From positions 1 to 7,884 of the forward strand of contig JAUWLG010000051.1 in assembly GCA_030613795.1 (NCBI GenBank): DNA of 7,884 bases, written 5' to 3'. The translations under genes were made by a program, and so were the position numbers. Positions 1 through 5,573 of the stretch are shown one piece after another. The stretch is from Helicobacteraceae bacterium. GTDB lineage: Bacteria > Campylobacterota > Campylobacteria > Campylobacterales > Sulfurimonadaceae. Positions within the stretch are counted from its first letter, which is position 1; every line of letters starts with the position of its first letter. Below the pieces are notes generated by a model. The model had not been told where the DNA came from. It did no database searches and saw nothing but the letters and a program-made list of their open reading frames with translations.

Positions 1-1332
1 ATAGATCGCCGCCATCAGCTCCACATCATCACGATCAGCCATCAGTGCAGCCAGACGTTTATGGTGGGTGGTGACAACGATCTTCTGTCCCTTGGCGATC
101 AGATCATCCAAGATCACTTTAAAAAGTGCCGCCGCCTCATCACTGTCCGTCCCGAGTTCGATCTCATCGACACCAATGAGCGCATCATGTTGCAAAAAGA
201 GCTGCGAAAACTGCTGCATACGTCCTGCAAAGGTGGAGATGTCGTTTTTAACGTTTTGCGGATCATCAATGATCGCCTCAAAACGTTTGAAATTACCAAT
301 GACCGACTTGTGTTTGTTAAGTTTCATCGGAATAAGATATTTTGCCATCAAAGCAGCCGAAAGAATAGACTTAAGCAGCATTGTCTTACCACCAGCATTG
401 ACCCCTGTGATCATCAAAACAGATTTCGAGAAGTCTACACTGACCGGTTTTGGCTTATGCAGTGCCGGATGTTCAAAATCTACCAGTTTGATCTCTCTGT
501 TTTTTTGTGCTTTGATGATGGCCAGGCTTTTGGCTCTAGCAAAGTGTACACGCGCTTGGTAGTGGTCAAAGCGTTCAAATTCTTTGTCTATAAAAGCGAT
601 AAAAGGAAGAAGATCGACCAATACTTTTGAAAAACTCTTGGCATACTCATAAAACTTCACCTCACGCATCGTCTCAATGTTTCTGATCTGATCACGGTTT
701 TTAGCCATTGCGTCAGGCACAACATAAAAGAATCCTCCGCTTGTACGCCCAACGACCTGCCCTTTGATCACATGGTTAAAACCACCACGCACCAAAAGAC
801 ACTCTTCATCATTCATATAGTGGAGCTGTGTATCAACGAGATAAGGGGCTATCTTTGCGCTGTAAAGCAATCTACGCATCGAGGCATTCATCTCTCCTTT
901 GATCGCTTTAATTCGCTGAGAAAGTCCAAAAAGTTCCTCATCCAGCTCTTCGTTAAAACGGCCCTCAAGATCAAAATAGCTCTCGACCTCATCACTAAAA
1001 CGTTCCGGGATCTGGATTTTGTGCATCCACTCACCGATAATGCCTTCATAGGCACTGTTTTTAAGAGTGCGAAAATAGCGAACAACTTTGATGACTTCAA
1101 AGATCTGCTCAAAACGAAGAACACCCTGCTTTTTTAGATGTGAGGTGATGGGACGAAAAGAGGTGACTTTAGGCGGAGATCTAAAGGTGAGTTTGTCAAG
1201 CGCGTCGATATAGTTAAAATGGCGCTCTTGATCACCCTCAATAAAAAGTGGCTTGGGTCGGCTGAAAAAACCATTAAAAGAGTCGATATGACCTGTTAGG
1301 TCGAGTCGATCGATTAAAGAGTCTAGACTCAT
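1..1332 (-). CDS. mutS2: MutS2-family DNA mismatch-binding ATPase/endonuclease (N-terminal 444 residues, runs off left edge)
   Basis: The reading frame is open from ATG at 1332 to base 1, giving 444 residues with no stop, so the C-terminal part lies outside the window. Seen directly: a Walker A motif GVNAGGKT at residues 310-317 (Lys316), a Walker B region IGVDEIELGTD with Asp389-Glu390, and TTHHK at 421-425, the MutS ABC-ATPase signature set. The preceding 300 residues are largely helical and correspond to the MutS core/lever region; there is no N-terminal mismatch-recognition domain, which separates MutS2 from MutS1. Family knowledge: MutS2 proteins are roughly 730-780 residues and usually end in an Smr nuclease domain; in Helicobacter MutS2 limits homologous recombination and helps repair oxidative damage. 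The Smr domain cannot be confirmed here. The start overlaps the stop of the upstream 109-codon gene by ATGA, and no strong ribosome-binding site is visible, so translational coupling is likely. The Walker B flank (IELGTDSDEAAAL) differs from the usual DELGxGTDPxEGAAL. Confidence 0.93.
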   Translation of the reverse strand, partial: MSLDSLIDRLDLTGHIDSFNGFFSRPKPLFIEGDQERHFNYIDALDKLTFRSPPKVTSFRPITSHLKKQGVLRFEQIFEVIKVVRYFRTLKNSAYEGIIGEWMHKIQIPERFSDEVESYFDLEGRFNEELDEELFGLSQRIKAIKGEMNASMRRLLYSAKIAPYLVDTQLHYMNDEECLLVRGGFNHVIKGQVVGRTSGGFFYVVPDAMAKNRDQIRNIETMREVKFYEYAKSFSKVLVDLLPFIAFIDKEFERFDHYQARVHFARAKSLAIIKAQKNREIKLVDFEHPALHKPKPVSVDFSKSVLMITGVNAGGKTMLLKSILSAALMAKYLIPMKLNKHKSVIGNFKRFEAIIDDPQNVKNDISTFAGRMQQFSQLFLQHDALIGVDEIELGTDSDEAAALFKVILDDLIAKGQKIVVTTHHKRLAALMADRDDVELMAAIY

Positions 1333-1658
1333 TCACAGTCACTTGCAGAGACCATTTTACCAGCGTAGCTGCTCTCTTGTCTGCCAATAAAGGTCTGCGT
1401 GCCCACACTAAGAGAGAAATTAGTCTTTGTGACATCCAAATCACCACACTGTAAGTTTTCACCTTGGTTGTAACGCAACATCACGTCACGCACATGCTCT
1501 GCATTTTCACTTTGCAGATTGTTGTAAAAAAGCGCCCCCATCACAAATGAAAGCACTAAAAGTGTCGCGATCACTTTTTGTCTGACGTTGAGTTCAGTGT
1601 AAAAATGCATAACACCGAAAAAAAGTGCAACAATAACAAGACCTAAAATATATGCCAT
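1329..1658 (-). CDS. small two-TM membrane protein of unknown function
   Basis: This 109-residue protein is not one I recognise. Two hydrophobic helices are visible, about residues 2-19 and 27-46, joined by a short loop (LNVRQK) carrying Arg and Lys. By the positive-inside rule the loop is cytoplasmic, so both ends and the soluble C-terminal part (47-109) would face the periplasm. That tail has two cysteines, Cys71 and Cys108, which could form a disulfide there. The ATG shares one base with the murC stop (TAATG), and a good Shine-Dalgarno sequence, AGAGGAGAG, lies in the last codons of murC. Its stop overlaps the mutS2 start by ATGA. Being locked between murC and mutS2 argues it is a real gene. 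Envelope function is only an inference from topology and from murC next door. Confidence 0.8.
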   Translation of the reverse strand: MAYILGLVIVALFFGVMHFYTELNVRQKVIATLLVLSFVMGALFYNNLQSENAEHVRDVMLRYNQGENLQCGDLDVTKTNFSLSVGTQTFIGRQESSYAGKMVSASDCE

Positions 1659-2965
1659 TACTTCTCTCCTCTAAGTTGATAAGTGATGTCACCGGCACCA
1701 AAACCGATAATAAGACCTTTATCGAGTGTCTCGATGACCTCGTCATGTTTACAGAGGTTAACACTCTCTTCATCACGTCTAAGGTAGTCCATCATCTTAA
1801 GATCGTAGTTACTAAACTCATCTTTGAAATCAATAAACTGCTCCGCTTCACTTGCAGCCCAGACAGGGAGAATGATCAGACGATCAACCCCCGCAAAACA
1901 TTTGGTAAAGGCTTCCAGGTTATCGATAGTACGAGAATATTTGTGCGGTTGCCAGATGGCGGTAATACTCTTGATACCCTTAAGTTTTGCATACTCTTTC
2001 ACCGAATTCATCGTTGCCGCGATCTCTGTCGGGTGGTGGCCGTAATCATCGATAATAATCGCTTTTTCACCTTTAGAGATGATGTCAAAACGCTTTTTTA
2101 TCCCATGGAAGTGAAGGAGTTTAATACGGATCGTTTCAACATCCATACTTTCCAGTGCCGCCAAAATAGCGAGAGAAGCATCAATTGCGATATGTTCGCC
2201 AAAGCCCCAGACATTGAAGGTACCAAGGTCTTTAAGTATAAATGAGGTGAATGGTTCATCATCGATCAAGATATATTTGATATCACTAATATCTTTGCTT
2301 GGATAGAGACGGATTGCCTCGCCCTCAATGGTGCTTAAAAACTCATCCTCTGCGTTGAGGCCACGTAAATTGGAAGAGGCGATGAATTTACGATATGAGT
2401 CATAAAAAAGCTCATAATCGTATTTGTAATACTCCATATGTTCCGGTTCTGCATTGATCACGATCGCACAGTATGGGTTTGAGTTTAAAAAGCTTCCATC
2501 ACTCTCATCAGCTTCAAAGATAAGCTGGTCTGTTGAACCGTCATAACGCACATTTGAGCCAAAGCCTTTGGACTCTGCACCAATGATCGCAGAGCCATCC
2601 ATAATAGCAGCGAGCATTGCAGACGTGGTGCTTTTACCGTGGGCTCCGGCAACGGCATAGACTTTCTGTTCATGAAGAAGATCCAACAAAGCTTCACGGC
2701 GTGCCAAGACTTTAATATCTTTCTCTTTAGCTGCGACCACTTCAGGGTTGTTGGCTCGAATGATCGCAGAGTGGATAACAAGGTCTTGATCTTCAATCGC
2801 TTTTTTGTTGTGAGGGATAGTGACTTCGATTCCTTTGTCACGCAAGATCTTTACTATTCGTGAATCAGAGACGTCAGAGCCTGTAATCTCATGCCCTCTG
2901 AAATGCATGTACTGCGCCAGTCCCGAGATACCGATGCCCCCGATACCGATAAAGTGGATCTTCAC
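1658..2965 (-). CDS. murC: UDP-N-acetylmuramate--L-alanine ligase
   Basis: MurC is the cytoplasmic enzyme that uses ATP to join L-alanine to UDP-MurNAc, the first peptide step of peptidoglycan synthesis. The 435-residue protein shows the Mur ligase layout: an N-terminal Rossmann-like UDP-binding domain with GIGGIGISGLA (residues 7-17) and GSD (29-31); the ATP P-loop GAHGKSTT (107-114); EADESDGSF (151-159); the metal/nucleotide region NAEPEHMEYY (171-180); GIKKRF (288-293); DDYGHHPTEI (306-315); QPHKYSRT (339-346); and C-terminal GAGDI (423-427). It is shorter than the 491-residue E. coli enzyme, and the P-loop has Ala-His and Ser where GTHGKTTT is common; I think both are normal for Campylobacterota. 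The start is GTG, not ATG, overlapping the upstream stop (GTGA), with AGGAA seven bases before it. All catalytic motifs are intact. Confidence 0.97.
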   Translation of the reverse strand: MKIHFIGIGGIGISGLAQYMHFRGHEITGSDVSDSRIVKILRDKGIEVTIPHNKKAIEDQDLVIHSAIIRANNPEVVAAKEKDIKVLARREALLDLLHEQKVYAVAGAHGKSTTSAMLAAIMDGSAIIGAESKGFGSNVRYDGSTDQLIFEADESDGSFLNSNPYCAIVINAEPEHMEYYKYDYELFYDSYRKFIASSNLRGLNAEDEFLSTIEGEAIRLYPSKDISDIKYILIDDEPFTSFILKDLGTFNVWGFGEHIAIDASLAILAALESMDVETIRIKLLHFHGIKKRFDIISKGEKAIIIDDYGHHPTEIAATMNSVKEYAKLKGIKSITAIWQPHKYSRTIDNLEAFTKCFAGVDRLIILPVWAASEAEQFIDFKDEFSNYDLKMMDYLRRDEESVNLCKHDEVIETLDKGLIIGFGAGDITYQLRGEK

Positions 2966-3456
2966 GACGCAGTTCCTGTTCTCTCCATAGCAGCAAGTGC
3001 CTCTTTTTTAAAGTGAGAGATATAAAAGTTACTTGCTAAGTGCGTTGCATCAACATCAGCGATCGTTGCAATAAAGACGTCAATGCTTAGACCTGCATCT
3101 GCTCCAAGCTGATGGATCTTCATCGCTTTAGAGAAGGTCTCATCACTGCTCAAGCCGGCAAGGATCTCAAACAGTGCTGAAGCATCTGCTTTTTTACCTG
3201 CACTGTAATGTTCCATCGCATACTCATACAGAGCACGAAGTGTGGCATAGTCTTGTACTTCAGTGATATCCATTGTTCTGGCAGCCTCTAAAGCATTGGT
3301 CAAGTTTTCCAAAGCAAGGTCCAGAATGTTTGCATAGTAAGCGATCAGGTCAGACTCTTCAAACAGCTCTTGTGCTTGCGCTTCTAAGACATACAGTGAC
3401 GCGATGTCACCCTCTGCTTGTGCTTTTAATACCTTCTCTTTTAGTGCTTCACTCAT
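2962..3456 (-). CDS. helical TPR-like protein of unknown function
   Basis: This is a 164-residue acidic, Ala/Leu/Glu-rich protein with no signal peptide or membrane segment, so it is probably cytoplasmic. The sequence looks entirely alpha-helical. The stretch from about 70 to 101 (helix, turn at SAGKKAD, helix) resembles a tetratricopeptide unit, and residues 1-60 could be another helical pair. I cannot assign a family. The ATG has AAAAGG seven bases upstream, a good ribosome-binding site, and its first bases overlap the stop of the small ORF upstream (ATGA). Its own TGA overlaps the murC GTG start. The position directly before murC in a coupled series suggests a housekeeping or envelope-related role, perhaps protein-protein interaction; that is inference only. 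Confidence 0.85.
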   Translation of the reverse strand: MSEALKEKVLKAQAEGDIASLYVLEAQAQELFEESDLIAYYANILDLALENLTNALEAARTMDITEVQDYATLRALYEYAMEHYSAGKKADASALFEILAGLSSDETFSKAMKIHQLGADAGLSIDVFIATIADVDATHLASNFYISHFKKEALAAMERTGTAS

Positions 3457-3584
3457 GATAATGCCTTTTCATTTTTTGATACGCCAAAGGAAGTAATTCC
3501 TTTGACTACGCTAACGCTGAGTTCTCTTCGGCAGAGTACCCGCGCACAGTGAACCGTGCTCAATGTATACTCAGTCATTTTCAT
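3453..3584 (-). CDS. 43-codon small ORF carried by a hairpin-rich insert
   Basis: ATG at 3584 overlaps the aminotransferase TGA (ATGA) and the TGA at 3455-3453 overlaps the ATG of the 164-residue gene, so the frame is continuous with both neighbours' stop/start overlaps. A second in-frame ATG lies at 3578. The peptide is basic and Ser/Val-rich with Cys13, Cys18 and a CRRE stretch (18-21); no signal, membrane helix or known domain is seen. Almost all of it (3474-3577) is the hairpin-rich stretch described separately, so the ORF may be a by-product of an inserted repeat that happens to stay open. It could still be translated and keep ribosomes moving into the next gene. I do not recognise a function. 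Confidence 0.35.
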   Translation of the reverse strand: MKMTEYTLSTVHCARVLCRRELSVSVVKGITSFGVSKNEKALS

Positions 3585-3585
3585 T
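3466..3585 (-). repeat. hairpin-rich small insert flanked by 8-bp direct repeats (putative REP/MITE-like element)
   Basis: TTTTCATT (plus strand) occurs exactly at 3466-3473 and 3578-3585, enclosing 104 bp. The enclosed stretch holds three hairpins: CAAAGGAA/TTCCTTTG at 3485-3492 and 3497-3504 (8 bp, 4-base loop); CTCT/AGAG at 3524-3527 and 3533-3536, extended by GT/AC across a mismatch; and 3544-3549 with 3554-3559, which forms six pairs including a G-U wobble only when read on the minus (transcribed) strand. Deleting one repeat copy plus the enclosed stretch would place the aminotransferase TGA 12 bases before the next gene's ATG, with AAAAGG as ribosome-binding site. I infer a small non-autonomous or REP-like element with a target duplication. 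Terminal inverted repeats are at best weak, and the AT-rich 8-mer could match by chance. Confidence 0.5.
3485..3504. other. perfect 8-bp inverted repeat (hairpin)
   Basis: CAAAGGAA and TTCCTTTG enclose a four-base GTAA loop. It is the strongest stem in the insert. There is no T-tract after it on either strand, so it is not a standard intrinsic terminator; it could act as an mRNA processing or stabilising stem just upstream of the 164-residue gene. Confidence 0.7.
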
Positions 3586-4519
3586 CCTCGTTCAACGCTT
3601 GTTTTATACGCAGTAGTGCTTCTTTAGTTTTTGTCTCATTCTCAACCAGGGCAATACGCAGGTAATCTCTACCCGGATTTGCACCCTTCTCATCCGTACG
3701 AGCCAAGTATTCACCCGGAAGTACTTTTAGGTTGTACTTTTCGTAGAGTTTTTTGGTCATCTCTATGGCGTTATCGACTTTTAACCAGATGTAAAAAGTC
3801 GCTTCGGGCATCTCAAGACCTAATATCTCACGTGCCAGTTCAAAGTTTCCTCTATAGACCTTGCGTGATGCAGCAACATGCTCTTCATCACTCCAAGCAG
3901 CGGCAGCTGCAACTTGCAGAGGCAATGGAGACGCTGCTCCAACATAGGTACGGTACTGTTTGTACCCTTTTAATATTTCTGCATCACCGGCAATAAAACC
4001 ACTGCGTAAGCCCGGTGCAGAGGAGCGTTTCGAGATAGAGTTGATGACCAATACATTTTTGAACGTCGAATTGCCAACATGTTTTGAGGCTTCAAGGAGT
4101 GATGGAATTGGCTTGTCAGTGTAGATCTCTGAATAACACTCATCATTTAACAAAACAAAATCATGTTTAAGTGCTAACTTCACCCACGCACCCAGTTCAT
4201 CAAGACTCAAACAAGATGCCGTCGGATTGTTTGGAAAGTTCAAGATCACAAGATCACAATCTTTTAGAACCTCTTCATCCATCTCAGGTTTATAAGCATT
4301 AGCTTCATTGAGATTTAAAAAGTGCATCTTTGCTCGGCTGGCAATTGCAGCTCCTTCATAGATCTGATAAAACGGGTTGGTAAAGGCGATTTGCGGATCT
4401 TTTTTGTCAAACAAAAGGTACTGAGGGAAGTTAAAAAGGACCTCACGTGTTCCAAAAGACGGTACCAGTTCAGCATCGCTAAGCTCCACACCGAAACGGC
4501 CTTTGACAAAGTTGCTCAT
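3581..4519 (-). CDS. downstream 312-codon part of the interrupted aminotransferase
   Basis: If the TAA at 4594-4592 is real, the first usable start after it is ATG at 4519 (codon 69 of the full frame); no ATG, GTG or TTG lies between. GAGAGG is only two bases from this ATG, an awkwardly short spacing, so restart would be poor. The product would keep the PLP lysine (Lys164 here), NFPNNPT (94-100) and Arg288, but would lack the N-terminal arm and the IGEPQF substrate loop, so activity is doubtful. Its main role could be to keep ribosomes on the messenger for the genes behind it. An automatic annotation would probably show this as a truncated aminotransferase. Confidence 0.5.
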   Translation of the reverse strand: MSNFVKGRFGVELSDAELVPSFGTREVLFNFPQYLLFDKKDPQIAFTNPFYQIYEGAAIASRAKMHFLNLNEANAYKPEMDEEVLKDCDLVILNFPNNPTASCLSLDELGAWVKLALKHDFVLLNDECYSEIYTDKPIPSLLEASKHVGNSTFKNVLVINSISKRSSAPGLRSGFIAGDAEILKGYKQYRTYVGAASPLPLQVAAAAAWSDEEHVAASRKVYRGNFELAREILGLEMPEATFYIWLKVDNAIEMTKKLYEKYNLKVLPGEYLARTDEKGANPGRDYLRIALVENETKTKEALLRIKQALNEE

Positions 4520-4723
4520 TGCCTCTCTTAAGTACTCTTCGCCTGCCGTTTTAGGATACTTTTTCAGAAGAGGTGAACTCTTTTGCAGAGCTTATTGAAT
4601 AAAGTCAGGTGTCTCAAACTGGGGTTCACCGATCGTCAACAAAATAGGCACAAGCTCATGGTTAGGCGTAATCTCCTCCAATAGTATGTTTAGTTTTTCA
4701 AATGGATACGGTTCAAATTGCAT
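3581..4723 (-). pseudogene. dapC: succinyldiaminopimelate aminotransferase (DapC-type, PLP fold I) interrupted by an in-frame TAA
   Basis: Read through from ATG at 4723, the gene would encode 380 residues of a class I/II PLP aminotransferase, the kind that transaminates N-succinyl-2-amino-6-ketopimelate on the lysine/diaminopimelate route. The N-terminal piece (codons 1-43) has the substrate-loop motif IGEPQFETP (31-39); codon 44 is TAA (4594-4592); after it the same frame continues with a normal KYP-TAGEEYL segment and then NFPNNPT (162-168), NDECYSEIY (193-201), the PLP lysine in SISKRSSAPGLRSGF (Lys232) and YLRIALV with the carboxylate-binding Arg356. No frameshift is involved: GAA to TAA, one base, explains the break. 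The gene heads the murC-mutS2 series and has a clear TATAAT promoter. A recent nonsense mutation, a sequencing error, or readthrough are all possible; exact substrate assignment is by family resemblance. Confidence 0.8.
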
Positions 4724-4759
4724 AGTTTCTCGTGTTATTAATCTATCTAAGTTATCGCG

Positions 4760-4765
4760 ATTATA
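4760..4765 (-). promoter_or_regulatory. -10 element of the dapC-murC-mutS2 series
   Basis: A perfect TATAAT reads on the minus strand, 36 bases before the dapC ATG at 4723, giving a leader of about 30 bases. A weak -35 candidate TTAAGC lies 17 bases further upstream (4783-4788). An A-run (4768-4775) fills the spacer, in line with Campylobacterota sigma-70 promoters that rely little on a -35 box. The 8-bp palindrome ATCGCGAT (4754-4761) touches its downstream edge. No other equally good promoter was seen between the genes of the series. Confidence 0.65.
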
Positions 4766-4813
4766 CCTTTTTTTTCCTATAGGCTTAATTTCCATCCTTA
4801 ATTTGCCTATCTC

Positions 4814-4822
4814 TGCTATACT
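4814..4822 (+). promoter_or_regulatory. extended -10 promoter of the Crp/Fnr regulator
   Basis: TGCTATACT is an extended -10 (TGn plus TATACT at 4817-4822) 27 bases before the ATG at 4850, so the leader is about 20 bases. No good -35 is visible. CTTAATTT occurs twice just upstream (4784-4791 and 4797-4804, 13-bp period), where an activator or the regulator itself might bind. Confidence 0.6.
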
Positions 4823-4839
4823 GACTTCAATATTTCAAC

Positions 4840-4844
4840 AAGGA
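4840..4844 (+). promoter_or_regulatory. ribosome-binding site of the Crp/Fnr regulator
   Basis: AAGGA five bases before the ATG at 4850 supports that start. Confidence 0.7.
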
Positions 4845-4849
4845 AAACA

Positions 4850-5455
4850 ATGCAACTTTTTCCATTCTTCGAAGCCCTCTCCAACGAAGCCCAGACCCTG
4901 CTTCTTACACATGCGAAAGAGGTCAAGATGCCTAAGGACATGGAGCTATTTGCACAGGGTGATCAATGTAAAGACATTCTCTTTCTTGTAGAGGGTTCTG
5001 TACGTGTCTACCGCCTGCATGAGAGCGGTCAAGAGATCACACTCTACTTCTTGGAAAATGGTGAGCAGTGTAATGTGAACCTCAACTCAGCGTTTACCGA
5101 CACCCCTGCTATCGGAACCGCTGTCTGTGAAACAGATATCGAGGGCTATCTACTGCCTGCTGATGTTGTCAAGACCATCTACGCCGCCGAAGCTCCATAC
5201 CAGCAGTTTGTCTTTTCTCTTTTTGCACGCCGTTTAGAGGGAATGGCCGGGCTCATCGAGGATGTACGTTTCAAAAAACTGGACCACCGTCTGCTTGACT
5301 GGTTACATGAACAAGAGAGCGGTGAGATTACCATCACCCATGAAAAACTGGCTTCGCACCTTGGTACCTCCAGAGAGGTTATCAGCCGGCTTCTCAAAGA
5401 ATTTGAGCACAACGGCATTGTCAAATTACATCGCGGACGCATCGACGTACTTTAA
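4850..5455 (+). CDS. Crp/Fnr-family transcriptional regulator
   Basis: A 201-residue DNA-binding regulator with the two-domain Crp/Fnr plan. Residues about 1-115 form the cyclic-nucleotide-binding-like beta-barrel (FAQGDQCKDILFLVEGSVRV around 34-53 is the typical barrel core), followed by the long dimer helix (about 118-150) and a C-terminal winged helix-turn-helix (about 158-201) whose recognition helix is GTSREVISRLLKEFE (172-186). It lacks the N-terminal cysteine cluster of oxygen-sensing Fnr; its three cysteines are Cys40, Cys74 and Cys93. It also lacks the RxS cAMP-phosphate pocket of true Crp in any form I can see, so the signal is unknown; heme, thiol or nitric-oxide sensing are options known in this family. 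It is divergent from dapC and sits 118 bp before a cytochrome c gene, which makes respiratory or redox control a reasonable inference. Confidence 0.92.
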   Translation: MQLFPFFEALSNEAQTLLLTHAKEVKMPKDMELFAQGDQCKDILFLVEGSVRVYRLHESGQEITLYFLENGEQCNVNLNSAFTDTPAIGTAVCETDIEGYLLPADVVKTIYAAEAPYQQFVFSLFARRLEGMAGLIEDVRFKKLDHRLLDWLHEQESGEITITHEKLASHLGTSREVISRLLKEFEHNGIVKLHRGRIDVL

Positions 5456-5504
5456 CCCAAGTTGTACAGGGTCTGGAGAGGCGCCCTTAAACTTATATTA
5501 ACAT

Positions 5505-5521
5505 TTCAACACTACTTCAAC
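5505..5521 (+). promoter_or_regulatory. 11-bp-spaced TTCAAC direct repeat upstream of the cytochrome promoter
   Basis: TTCAAC at 5505-5510 and again at 5516-5521 are exactly 11 bp apart, one helical turn, and end 19 bp before the -10 element. Such phased half-sites are typical of response-regulator binding. This is a pattern only; a TTCAATATTTCAA run at 4826-4838 shows that TTCAA is common locally. Confidence 0.3.
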
Positions 5522-5537
5522 CGCCTAAGAGCTACGG

Positions 5538-5546
5538 TGTTATAAT
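5538..5546 (+). promoter_or_regulatory. extended -10 promoter of the cytochrome c gene
   Basis: TGTTATAAT combines a TGn extension with a perfect TATAAT (5541-5546), 27 bases before the ATG at 5574. The -35 region is poor, TTCAAC at 5516-5521 with a 19-base gap. It shows the cytochrome can be transcribed independently of the regulator gene. Confidence 0.65.
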
Positions 5547-5573
5547 TTTCCATATTTACAACTGGAAACTATA

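Noticed and set aside
61..630. Plus-strand open frames across the MutS2 ATPase region
   Set aside because: They are antisense to the Walker A/B coding region, which is clearly the real gene.
1652..2245. Plus-strand open frame of 197 codons across murC
   Set aside because: It lies antisense to well-conserved MurC motifs and its translation shows no recognisable domain.
3485..3559. Hairpins after dapC as an intrinsic terminator
   Set aside because: None is followed by a T-run on either strand, and the genes on both sides are coupled, so termination here is unlikely.
4519..4594. A frameshift as the cause of the split aminotransferase
   Set aside because: The two pieces are in the same frame; homologous sequence resumes straight after TAA, so a single substitution explains it and no insertion or deletion is needed.
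4740..4766. Fnr or Crp consensus box (TTGAT-N4-ATCAA or TGTGA-N6-TCACA) in the divergent region
   Set aside because: Only loose TTA/TAA fragments are present; no two-fold match to either consensus was found.
5468..5487. Possible terminator AGGG/CCCT after the Crp/Fnr gene
   Set aside because: The stem is only 4 bp with a 12-base loop and no T-tract follows; I would not call it a terminator.
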